DNA of 64,000 nt from an uncultured bacterium (lineage in GTDB: Bacteria; Verrucomicrobiota; Verrucomicrobiia; CAIQCK01). The stretch covers positions 1 through 64,000 of the forward strand of contig CAIQCK010000008.1 of NCBI GenBank assembly GCA_903870275.1. The letters are read 5' to 3'. Position 1 is the stretch's first letter, and the number at the start of each line of letters is the position of its first letter. Positions 48,350 through 55,617 of the stretch are shown in pieces. A program made the position numbers and the translations under genes. The notes beneath the pieces were generated by a model. That model was not told the DNA's origin, made no database searches, and saw nothing but the letters and a program-made list of their open reading frames with translations.

Positions 48350-48690
48350 GCCCCGTCGCGGTGTCTTCCGCTCACCGTCGCCCAACCTCAAAAGCCGCTT
48401 TTTCAGAAAATCAACATTTCGTCGTCCGTAACTCCTGTGTTCATCGTGCGCGCAAAACGAAAACGCTTCACCTCCAGTTGATGAGAGCACTGCACCGCCG
48501 TTTCATTTTTCGTGTGCGCCAGGTGTCCCGTGGTTTCCGCTCACCCTTGCCACCGTCTTGCGTCCGCCGTCGTCTGACCTCAGCGACCGTTTTTTTAAGA
48601 GTTCGTCATTTTCGTCATTTCGTCGTGCGTAACTCCCGTATCCATCGTAACGCGGTTTCTGTTTTTCCAGACCCGGTTCATCCGTCGCTT
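48350..48690. repeat. imperfect tandem duplication upstream of the RM genes
   Basis: Two related segments, about 48350-48450 and 48530-48655. Both contain a TTTCCGCTCACC- or TCTTCCGCTCACC-type start and end in CGTCGTNCGTAACTCC followed by a TCATCGT/CCATCGT tail. On the minus strand each carries a micro-ORF beginning MDTGVTHDEM or MNTGVTDDEM and stopping a few codons later. Confidence 0.55.
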
Positions 48691-48898
48691 CGGCTTCTGG
48701 CTGACGGCTGAAAGCTAATGGTTTTCCCATGAGTTTCGTCATTTTTCGTCATTTGATCTCCACAAGTGCTTGCAAATGGCAGTTCGATCCGCGCCCGTGC
48801 ATTTGGAAAATGCAGTCATTTGAAGTCAGTTGAGCCACGTAAGTCCTTGCAAATGACAGTTTGATTTTTGCCCGCGTTTTGCGCCTCAACTCTTGCCA

Positions 48899-49219
48899 TC
48901 AGAACCGGCACCCGACCGGCCAAAAAATTTTCGCCCCCACCCCCGGTTGCGCCGCCCCCCTCCCCCGTTCGCCGCCGCCACGCCGCGCGCCGTCGCGCAA
49001 TCCCACCGCACCAGCCGTTGCATTTGGGGATTTGCCCACCCCGTGCCCGATCATCGCGCAGCGGCCAACGTCGGCACACTGCGGGCCGCTGTAGAAGCCG
49101 ACGAGATGAACACCGCCACGACAACCGTGTCCACCGCTGCCGCCGATTGCCGGCGAGAACGGCTTGACGGTAAACAAGGGACTGATAGCCTCTGCCACCT
49201 CCAGCGTCGCGGGCTGCAT
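48899..49219 (-). CDS. doubtful small ORF downstream of the integrase
   Basis: A 106-codon frame (QPATLEVAEAISPLFTVKPF, later GFYSGPQCADVGRCAMIGHG, then a Gly/Arg-rich end). GGGGA lies eight bases before the ATG. Two other frames overlap it. No similarity is recognised; it may be non-coding. Confidence 0.25.
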   Translation of the reverse strand: MQPATLEVAEAISPLFTVKPFSPAIGGSGGHGCRGGVHLVGFYSGPQCADVGRCAMIGHGVGKSPNATAGAVGLRDGARRGGGERGRGAAQPGVGAKIFWPVGCRF

Positions 49220-49336
49220 AGATGCGTTCCCCGCGCATCACACCTCCTTGGTGCATCCCGCCCGCTGGCTTTTCTTTGGCCGCGCGCCACGCCACGCGAT
49301 ACCGCCGCGCAATCGCCCGCGCCAATTCCAATGCCG

Positions 49337-50617
49337 TCACGAAAGCGATTGCTGCCGCGCCTTTTCGCTGACTTCTTCGGTTGCCGTTGCATCCGCCGCG
49401 CCGTGTTCGGCATCGGACGGTATCGGAACGACGTTGCTTGCCTCACCCTCCGGCCTTAGCGCCCAAAAATGTTTAGCCTCCGCTTGCGTCACCAGCGCCT
49501 TGTAGAAGCGGTGAACCACGTTCGCGTCGTTGCCCATCTGCGCCGCTGTCCTTACCGCATCGCCATAGCTCGCCAAGTGATAGGTGCCAAAACTGTGCCT
49601 GAGCGCATTCGCAGGCCAAGGGCTGATTCCTGCCTTGGCTCGCATCGCGTCGAAGCCATCGCGAAAGGCCACCGCTTCAACCACCGGCCCGCGCTCGCGA
49701 ACATAAGGCGCAATCCAAGCTGCCAGTGTGTCGTTGATCTCCACGGCGCGGCGCATCCGCTTCTTGGCGACCTCAGAGCCGATGATGATGGTCCGCTCGC
49801 CGAGTCTGACAGCGCTCCAATCCAGCCGGCGCGTTTCCGTCGCGCGCAATCCGCCGAATAATCCAAGCGCCACATAGGGCAACAAGCCGAACTCCGGCGC
49901 GCATTGGAGCAAGGCATTGCTTTGCTTCACCGTGAGGATTCCCGGCTCGCTGTCTTCCGCGCCGGGCCGCGCCACTCGCCCAGCAAGATTCACGTCCGCC
50001 CACCCGTGCTTGACCGCATAGTTGAAAAGTTGGCTGATCTTCGTCGCATAGTGGATTCGGCTGCGCGGGGACCATTCCGGGTAGTTAATCCAAGACTGAA
50101 GCTCCGGCAGCGTCACCTCACTGAGCCGCCGCTGGCCGAATGTCTTGGCAAAGTGTCCCAGCCTCACCCGCAAATCTTCAAGTGTCTTTGGCCGCCTTCC
50201 CGCAGCCGTCAAGTCTGCCAGGAGTTTCGCGACGATCTCCAACACAACCGGCGCGTTGCGATACTTCAAATAGTGCTCGATGTAGTAACTGGTAGCGTCG
50301 CGCAGGACGGCGTTGTAAGGGCGCAGCCGCTGGATGCAACCAGCGGCCTCCGCCCGTTGGCCGGGAGACAAGGCCAGAGCCTTCGCGCCCTCGTTCTCCT
50401 TGTCCACGCGTTTTTCCTCAGCCCATACCTCAGCCTCGCCTTTGGTCTGGAAGCAACGGCGGATTCGCCTGCCATTCACGAAACCCAAATCCACGAGCCA
50501 TCCGACTTGCCCCGAGCGGTGGTTTCGGGTATAAATGCGCGGCCAAGATTTACGGCGCAAGTGATTGCGTTTGGGTTTCTGTTGCGGCTGCTGTTTAACT
50601 TGCGTGTCAGCGTTCAT
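49337..50617 (-). CDS. int: tyrosine recombinase/integrase of the island
   Basis: A 426-residue phage-type integrase. The C-terminal catalytic part carries the first arginine in FGGLRATETRRLDW, the HxxR-type box in ANALRHSFGTYHLASYGD and the nucleophile tyrosine in VVHRFYKALV. An N-terminal arm-binding segment (SWPRIYTRNHRSGQVGWLVD) and a SAM-like core-binding domain (~100-200) precede it. The ATG at 50617 is preferred; the longer frame would read into the tRNA. Placed 102 bases from tRNA-Ser, it probably recombines in the anticodon loop. A decayed relative of its N-terminus lies at 36943-37063. Confidence 0.92.
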   Translation of the reverse strand: MNADTQVKQQPQQKPKRNHLRRKSWPRIYTRNHRSGQVGWLVDLGFVNGRRIRRCFQTKGEAEVWAEEKRVDKENEGAKALALSPGQRAEAAGCIQRLRPYNAVLRDATSYYIEHYLKYRNAPVVLEIVAKLLADLTAAGRRPKTLEDLRVRLGHFAKTFGQRRLSEVTLPELQSWINYPEWSPRSRIHYATKISQLFNYAVKHGWADVNLAGRVARPGAEDSEPGILTVKQSNALLQCAPEFGLLPYVALGLFGGLRATETRRLDWSAVRLGERTIIIGSEVAKKRMRRAVEINDTLAAWIAPYVRERGPVVEAVAFRDGFDAMRAKAGISPWPANALRHSFGTYHLASYGDAVRTAAQMGNDANVVHRFYKALVTQAEAKHFWALRPEGEASNVVPIPSDAEHGAADATATEEVSEKARQQSLS

Positions 50618-50660
50618 GCGACATCTCGATAGAGGTTTGAGGCAGTTGACATGCGATATA

Positions 50661-50679
50661 TGGCACGCGGTTGGCACGC
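50661..50679 (+). other. right arm-type integrase site pair
   Basis: TGGCACGC at 50661-50668 and 50672-50679, the same 11-bp spacing as the pair at 37289-37307. It lies between the integrase gene and the tRNA, so it may also affect integrase transcription. A TTGACA at 50646 precedes it on the plus strand but has no good -10 partner. Confidence 0.55.
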
Positions 50680-50719
50680 AGTCAAGCCCGTAAATCGTAA
50701 GTCTCTGCAAATACGTTGC

Positions 50720-50807
50720 GGAGGGATGGCTGAGCGGTTGAAAGCACCGGTCTTGAAAACCGGCAGAACGCAAGTTCTCGTGAGTTCGAATCTCACTCCC
50801 TCCGCCA
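50720..50807 (+). tRNA. tRNA-Ser(UGA)
   Basis: An 88-base tRNA with CCA encoded. The acceptor stem GGAGGGA pairs with TCCCTCC near the 3' end. The anticodon stem CCGGT/ACCGG encloses loop CTTGAAA with anticodon TGA. A long variable arm (GCAGAACGCAAGTTCTCGT) is as expected for serine, and the T loop is TTCGAAT. The island has replaced its 5' half and its promoter region with its own copy, while the 3' half is chromosomal. Confidence 0.96.
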
Positions 50808-50822
50808 ATACGCTCCCCTGCC

Positions 50823-52205
50823 CTACAGCGGCCGGCGCGGGAACAGCCGGCTCAGAGCGCGACCGGGTGTTTTCAAAACCAGTTCCTGCAAGAACGCGTC
50901 GGTCGTCATCGCGCGCGGCTCGGTCAAGCGGCGGCACAGACCGAGAGCCAGCAGCATGATCGTCGTCAGCGCGGCGTAGAGCAAGCTGTATTGGTTCCAC
51001 TCCCACGCGCCCCATCGCGCATGCCAGTCACCCACCGCATCCAGGCCCGCGCCCCAGAGCACGGGCAGCGAGCCGAGCGTCACGTTGGTAATGACGCTGA
51101 ACATCGCAAAAAAATGGCTGCGGCCCGCCGACGGCACCGTGCCCATGACCAGCCGCGTATTGGCCAGATTAAACAGCGACATGGCCAGGCCCGCTGTTAC
51201 TTGAATCACCAGGATGGTTCCCAAACTAAACGGCAGGCAACGCGCCGCCAGCGCGCCCCAGCATCCAAAGTGCGCCACATGCGTCAGCGCGGCCAGCACC
51301 AGCAGCGGCCGGCTCCCGACACGGTCAATCAGCCGTCCAAACACCAGCAGGCTCATCACCATCGTGCCGCTCGCCAGCGACTGAATCCCCAGGATTTTTC
51401 CGTCGGTCGCGCCGTAGTGGTCGCGCAGCAGCGGCGCCCAGAACACCGTCGAGGCCGCCAGCACGGCGTAAACAGTCACGTTGTAAGTCATCAACCGCAG
51501 GAACGGCGTGTACAACAGCATCGTCTTCCATGGCACCGGTCCGCTTCCCCTGTCGCCATGCGGCACCGGCACGTCGGGAATCCGCCGCAAAAACGCCAGG
51601 CTCACCAACGCCGCCGCGTAACTGCCGAAGAACATCATCGGATAGACGTAGCGCCCCGTCGCGCCGGTCAGATACACCGCCGTCAGGATCAACGTGCCGA
51701 ACATCGCCAGCGCGATCGCGATCTGGTCCCGCGCCAGAAACCGCCCGCGCACCGACTCCGGCACCAGGTGCGTCATCCACGGCAGGAACCCGCACGCCGA
51801 GACGCCACGCGCCGCGTTGAACGCCACCAGCATCGCCAGCATCAGTGCGATCCGCAAGGTCCGTCCCGTGCCCGGCGGCAACAACGCGACCACCGCCATT
51901 CCCACAATGAAAAAGCTCCGCGCCGCCCACCCGCGCAACACAAACGTCCGGTAGCCGACCCGCTCCATGAATTTCGCAGCGGGGATTTGCAGGATGTTCA
52001 GCAGCGGGTTCAACGCCACCACCACGCCGAGCAGCGTCGCCGTCGCATTCAGGTGTTTGAAATAGAGGATGATCGGCATCCCCAGCACGATCAGGAACGA
52101 CATCGTGTTGAACACCTGGAACAAATGCGCATTCCAGATTCCCGCGGGCATCGCCGCCGGCGACGGGGGCTTCATGCCGCTGGTTGAATCCGCCGCTTGC
52201 ATCAA
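50823..52205 (-). CDS. MFS transporter
   Basis: A 460-residue membrane protein with about twelve helices and the major facilitator layout: a hydrophilic loop after helix 2 (AAKFMERVGYRTFVLRGW), a longer central loop (RRIPDVPVPHGDRGSGPVPW), and RLIDRVGSRPLLVLAALTH as the second-half A-motif-like loop. No substrate is suggested by motifs or neighbours. Its stop lies 15 bases from the tRNA 3' end, convergent to it. The N-terminus has a second ATG ten codons in. Confidence 0.85.
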   Translation of the reverse strand: MMQAADSTSGMKPPSPAAMPAGIWNAHLFQVFNTMSFLIVLGMPIILYFKHLNATATLLGVVVALNPLLNILQIPAAKFMERVGYRTFVLRGWAARSFFIVGMAVVALLPPGTGRTLRIALMLAMLVAFNAARGVSACGFLPWMTHLVPESVRGRFLARDQIAIALAMFGTLILTAVYLTGATGRYVYPMMFFGSYAAALVSLAFLRRIPDVPVPHGDRGSGPVPWKTMLLYTPFLRLMTYNVTVYAVLAASTVFWAPLLRDHYGATDGKILGIQSLASGTMVMSLLVFGRLIDRVGSRPLLVLAALTHVAHFGCWGALAARCLPFSLGTILVIQVTAGLAMSLFNLANTRLVMGTVPSAGRSHFFAMFSVITNVTLGSLPVLWGAGLDAVGDWHARWGAWEWNQYSLLYAALTTIMLLALGLCRRLTEPRAMTTDAFLQELVLKTPGRALSRLFPRRPL

Positions 52206-52257
52206 ACCGTCCCCACCCTGGACCGAAACACTTCAATGGAAGCGCGCAGTCCTTCCT

Positions 52258-52329
52258 GTAGCCGCCGACGTGAGGAGGCGGAATCGTTCCGCAAGCACGG
52301 GCCATCCGCATCCTCACGTCGGCGGCTAC
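52258..52329. repeat. REP-like inverted repeat, family D
   Basis: GTAGCCGCCGACGTGAGGA at 52258-52276 and its exact reverse complement at 52311-52329, with a small inner hairpin GCGGAA-TCG-TTCCGC at 52278-52292. The outer GTAGCCGC end is shared with family A. It lies between the MFS gene start and the nucleotidyltransferase gene end. Confidence 0.78.
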
Positions 52330-52466
52330 GCAAGGCAACTGCATCGCTCCGACCAATCCCCTGCGCACACCATCGGCCGCCGAGCGCCAGCAAAAACGGT
52401 TGACGGCAGCGGCCGTCTGCGACCACCGGGTGTTGAGGAATATTCATACCGCAGCCCACGCAGCGG

Positions 52467-52973
52467 TCATAGACCGCCGGTAGCGTTGAGTTTGAACATG
52501 CGCCGCAGTTTTTCCACCAATGCCGTCGTTGAATAGCCGGGCTTCAGATGCAGCAGCTTGATCGTTGCGCCACAATCCTCCAGTACGCGCCGCTCCCCGG
52601 CGTTGAGCGTGTCGAGCGTGTAATCGCCGCCTTTGACATACACGTCCGGCCGCAACGCCTCGATCACCGGCGTCACACGCACCGTGTTGAAGACGACCAC
52701 GTAATCCACCGCCGCCAGCGCCGCCAGCAATTGCGCGCGGGCGGCCTGCGGCACCAACGGACGGCCCGCGCCCTTGAGCGCGCGCACGCTGCGGTCGCCA
52801 TTGAGCGCCACCACCAGCACATCGCCGCTACGCTTCGCCGCCTCCAGATACTCCACGTGGCCGGCGTGCAACAGGTCGAAGCAGCCGTTGGTCAACACCA
52901 CGCTCCGCCCCGCCCGACGCAAACGCCGCCGGACGCCAGCCAGACTCGCCAAGGATTTGATCTTCGATTGCAT
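52467..52973 (-). CDS. RfaE2-like nucleotidyltransferase
   Basis: A 168-residue cytidylyltransferase-fold protein with VVLTNGCFDLLHAGHVEYLE, containing the nucleotide-binding HxGH motif, and YVKGGDYTLDTLNAGERRV, typical of the RfaE domain-II (D-glycero-beta-D-manno-heptose 1-phosphate adenylyltransferase) group. It is probably part of ADP-heptose synthesis for lipopolysaccharide. The bifunctional kinase part is absent here, as in organisms with a separate gene. The ATG at 52973 is preferred over one six codons earlier. Confidence 0.85.
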   Translation of the reverse strand: MQSKIKSLASLAGVRRRLRRAGRSVVLTNGCFDLLHAGHVEYLEAAKRSGDVLVVALNGDRSVRALKGAGRPLVPQAARAQLLAALAAVDYVVVFNTVRVTPVIEALRPDVYVKGGDYTLDTLNAGERRVLEDCGATIKLLHLKPGYSTTALVEKLRRMFKLNATGGL

Positions 52974-53079
52974 AATGGGATGACGCCGCACCCATTTCCT
53001 AGCAGGTCACGGAAATTTTGGCGAAACGAAAAATTTTCAGCCCAACACCCGAAGTGGATCCGGCAATGGCAACCATGCC

Positions 53080-54027
53080 TTAGTCGCCAAAACCCAGCCC
53101 GGCCTTGTGTCCGGTCTCGAGGATATATTGCCGCGCGGCGTCATACTCCTCCGGCTTGGAAAGATGCTCCAGCATCAGCGGCGGCGTGTGCGGGAGCCGC
53201 GCAATCCTCTTCAGATATGTGGCGTAATCGAGCGAGCCTTTGCCGGGGGCGACTTCGCGGAAGTGAACGTTCATCTCCACGTCCCACGTGAGGTCCTTGG
53301 CATGGCAACTGACGATCCACCGGCCCAGTTTGTCGAAGCATTCGTTGAGCAGGTCTGTGTTGCGATAAAACTTTTCCGGCGAGTTGACCATGTTGCACGG
53401 ATCCAGATGCGCCGCGAACGCCTTGCGATCCACTGCCTTGATCATCCGCACGTAACAATCCGGGCTATCGGGCATGGCCCAACCCATCACCTCGTAGGAA
53501 AATTTCGCGCGCTTGGGTTTGACAGCGTCAATGATCTTGCGCGCGTTCTCGACGGCGGCGTCGAAGAAACGCGGCGTGAGATTGTCCGGGTGCGGGCCGA
53601 ACCACGAGGTGGCGCTAAACGAGCCGGCGATGTCCACGCAGCCCAACGCGCCGATCTCATCGGCCAAGGCCAGACCGTCGGAGACGGTCTGGATGTTTTT
53701 GTTTCGTTTTTCGGCGTCGGCGTCGAGGAGGTTCACCCAGCGGCCGACTTCGGCAATGACGACGTCGTGCTTGGCGAACGCGTCCGACAGCGCCTTGATG
53801 CGTGCCGGGTCGTTCAACGACACTTTGGGGCAGTAGGCGGCGCGATAGCCGAGCTTGCGATGCAGGAGCGCGAGTTCTTCCGGATCGTCGGTTTTGGCGA
53901 ACGATGGCCCGCCGAGCCGGAGGGTGTGGGAGGTATCCGCGCGAGCCGAATTTGCCATGCCGGCAGCAACGACAGCGGCGAGGGATTGACCGAGAAACTG
54001 GCGGCGGTTCAAGGTGTGGGTTTTCAT
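53080..54027 (-). CDS. exported sugar phosphate isomerase/epimerase-like TIM barrel
   Basis: A 315-residue protein. A twin-arginine signal (NRRQFLGQSLAAVVAAG) is followed by a xylose-isomerase-like TIM barrel: KLGYRAAYCPKVSLND, VVIAEVGRWVNLL, FSYEVMGWAMPDSP, HLDPCNMVNSPEKF and VSCHAKDL, with acidic and histidine residues at strand ends that could bind metal. Tat export fits a metal-loaded enzyme. The ATG at 54027 begins the signal peptide. Substrate unknown. Confidence 0.8.
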   Translation of the reverse strand: MKTHTLNRRQFLGQSLAAVVAAGMANSARADTSHTLRLGGPSFAKTDDPEELALLHRKLGYRAAYCPKVSLNDPARIKALSDAFAKHDVVIAEVGRWVNLLDADAEKRNKNIQTVSDGLALADEIGALGCVDIAGSFSATSWFGPHPDNLTPRFFDAAVENARKIIDAVKPKRAKFSYEVMGWAMPDSPDCYVRMIKAVDRKAFAAHLDPCNMVNSPEKFYRNTDLLNECFDKLGRWIVSCHAKDLTWDVEMNVHFREVAPGKGSLDYATYLKRIARLPHTPPLMLEHLSKPEEYDAARQYILETGHKAGLGFGD

Positions 54028-54143
54028 CAACGGTGTTTTTCCCACACCGGCGCAGCCGGCGCAACGCGAATGTGTGAACTGCCGCCGGCCACGGTTGGAA
54101 CGCACTGACAGCAGCGGATTGTCCGCCGCGAAAACCCCGTCAC

Positions 54144-55604
54144 CTACTCCATCGCCGCCAAAAGTTCGTCCAGCGACACGGTGGCGAAACTGGTGGCGGA
54201 GTCGCTCATGGCATACGGGATGATGAGTTCATGCTCGTGCACCAGCGAGCCGCACGTGTAAACAACGTTCGGTACATAGCCTTCGCGCTCGGCTTCGTTG
54301 GGACATAACAACGGTTCGCGCAGGCGGCCGATGACGCGCGTGGGATCGTTCAAGTCGAGCAGGAACGCGCCGAGACAATACTTCCGCATCGCGCCCACGC
54401 CATGGCTTAACACCAGCCAACCGGCCTCGGTTTCAACCGGCGAACCGCAGTTGCCCAGCTTGATGAATTCCCACGGTTGCGCGGGTGACAGCAAAATTTT
54501 CGGCCCCGACCAAAAATGCAGGTTGGCGGAGAACATGATTAAAATGTTCTCGTCGTCCTGGCGCGAGAGCATGGCATATTGACCGTTGATTTTGCGGGGG
54601 AACAGCGCCATGCCCTTGTTCTGCACGGCGGGGCCGTTGAGCGTGCGAAATTTGAAATGCAAGAAGTCCGGCGTCTCCAGCAGTTGCGGCAGCGTGATCT
54701 TGCCGTCGTAGGCAGTGTAGGTCGCGTAGTAGGTGAAGCCGCCGTCATCGTTCAGGAACCTGACGAAGCGCGCGTCCTCGATGCCGTTGCTCTGGCTGGG
54801 CGCGGACGGAAAACACACGCGTTGCGAAATCTGGCTGTCCGGTGTGAAGTGGACTTCATAATTCGATTCCGCCAGCAGCAGGATGCCGCGCGCGGCGCGG
54901 GTTGCCGTGGCGTCGGACGTGTCCTCCGTCAGTCCTGATGCAAGGAGAACCGCATGCAGCTCCTTCAGTGTGAAATCATCGTGCAGCCTGTCCAGCACGC
55001 GCCGGCAAAAATCATTTTGCACGCCCGCTTCTTCAAGTTTGTGGGCAAACAACCCCTTGACGTAGGCGGCATTGGGCACGCGCTCCGGTTCCATCACAAA
55101 GGGCACGGGCGGCGCAAGCGTGATTCGGTGTTGCGCACTGACCGTGCCGATGCGGAAAGTGATGGAGGAAATGTGTCCCTCGCCCGTGGCCCGCAAACTC
55201 AAAATGAAACGTAACGCGCCCTTCGGCAGTCCGGACTGGTCGGGATGCGGCACGATGGATGGATTGAACAACGCCGCGGACTCTGGCGAATACTCGTTCG
55301 TGAAGTAAGCCCCGATGAGCATCTGCCGTTCGGGCGACGGCTGTGCGCCGGGTTCGAGATAAATCTTCACCTGCTCGAAGCGCGCGCTGAAAATCTTTTC
55401 AATGTGTTCATGCCGGTTCGCGAACCCGCCGAGCACCTGGCTCGCCAACCTGGCAGCTTCCTCCTCCGGCAGGGCCATGACGCGCTCGACGATCCGCCGC
55501 GAGATGTCGTCGGAGGTGGGACGAAACGGGCGCATCAACACGCGTGAGCGGTCCGGAGTCAAAGTCGGTCCAATGCGTTTCGCGTGGACGTTGGTAATTT
55601 TCAT
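54144..55604 (-). CDS. GH130-family glycosidase/phosphorylase
   Basis: A 486-residue protein whose C-terminal ~300 residues form a five-bladed beta-propeller of the GH130 type: GIEDARFVRFLNDDGGFTYY, LGNCGSPVETEAGWLVLSHG and EREGYVPNVVYTCGS. GH130 enzymes are mostly mannoside phosphorylases or beta-1,2-mannosidases. The N-terminal ~170 residues are helical and unusual. No signal peptide is seen. The gene begins 13 bases after the glycosyltransferase stop, so the two form an operon. Confidence 0.82.
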   Translation of the reverse strand: MKITNVHAKRIGPTLTPDRSRVLMRPFRPTSDDISRRIVERVMALPEEEAARLASQVLGGFANRHEHIEKIFSARFEQVKIYLEPGAQPSPERQMLIGAYFTNEYSPESAALFNPSIVPHPDQSGLPKGALRFILSLRATGEGHISSITFRIGTVSAQHRITLAPPVPFVMEPERVPNAAYVKGLFAHKLEEAGVQNDFCRRVLDRLHDDFTLKELHAVLLASGLTEDTSDATATRAARGILLLAESNYEVHFTPDSQISQRVCFPSAPSQSNGIEDARFVRFLNDDGGFTYYATYTAYDGKITLPQLLETPDFLHFKFRTLNGPAVQNKGMALFPRKINGQYAMLSRQDDENILIMFSANLHFWSGPKILLSPAQPWEFIKLGNCGSPVETEAGWLVLSHGVGAMRKYCLGAFLLDLNDPTRVIGRLREPLLCPNEAEREGYVPNVVYTCGSLVHEHELIIPYAMSDSATSFATVSLDELLAAME

Positions 55605-55617
55605 TGAGTGGGCCGCG

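Larger units (their letters stand above)
48281..49336. other. about 1 kb without a confident gene
   Basis: Holds an imperfect tandem duplication (48350-48690), a T/C-rich stretch, a repeated GTCAGTT/CAAATGACAGTT segment near 48770-48860 and a GC-rich part. Several overlapping frames are open on both strands at 48816-49460 because of base composition. Only 48899-49219 (minus) is listed, with low confidence. Confidence 0.5.
37154..50759. mobile_element. 13.6-kb genomic island integrated in tRNA-Ser(UGA)
   Basis: Bounded by a 40-bp perfect direct repeat of the tRNA-Ser 5' half (37154-37193 and 50720-50759). The right copy is the intact tRNA and the integrase gene lies next to it. Paired arm-type sites lie inside both ends. 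Contents: integrase, two AlpA/excisionase-like HTH proteins, primase and DUF3987 helicase, type III restriction-modification, and unknown genes, almost all on the minus strand. No capsid or conjugation gene is seen. The set fits a phage-satellite-like or P4-like island with a defence cargo (inference). Confidence 0.85.

Noticed and set aside
48316..48711. A 131-codon plus-strand frame between the two-repeat protein and the integrase region
   Set aside because: It spans the tandem duplication, has no ribosome site, and its composition is not protein-like.
48816..49340. A minus-strand frame starting with a GTGA overlap at the integrase stop
   Set aside because: The overlap is attractive, but the product is Arg/Gly/Trp-rich low-complexity sequence competing with two other frames; more likely a GC artefact.
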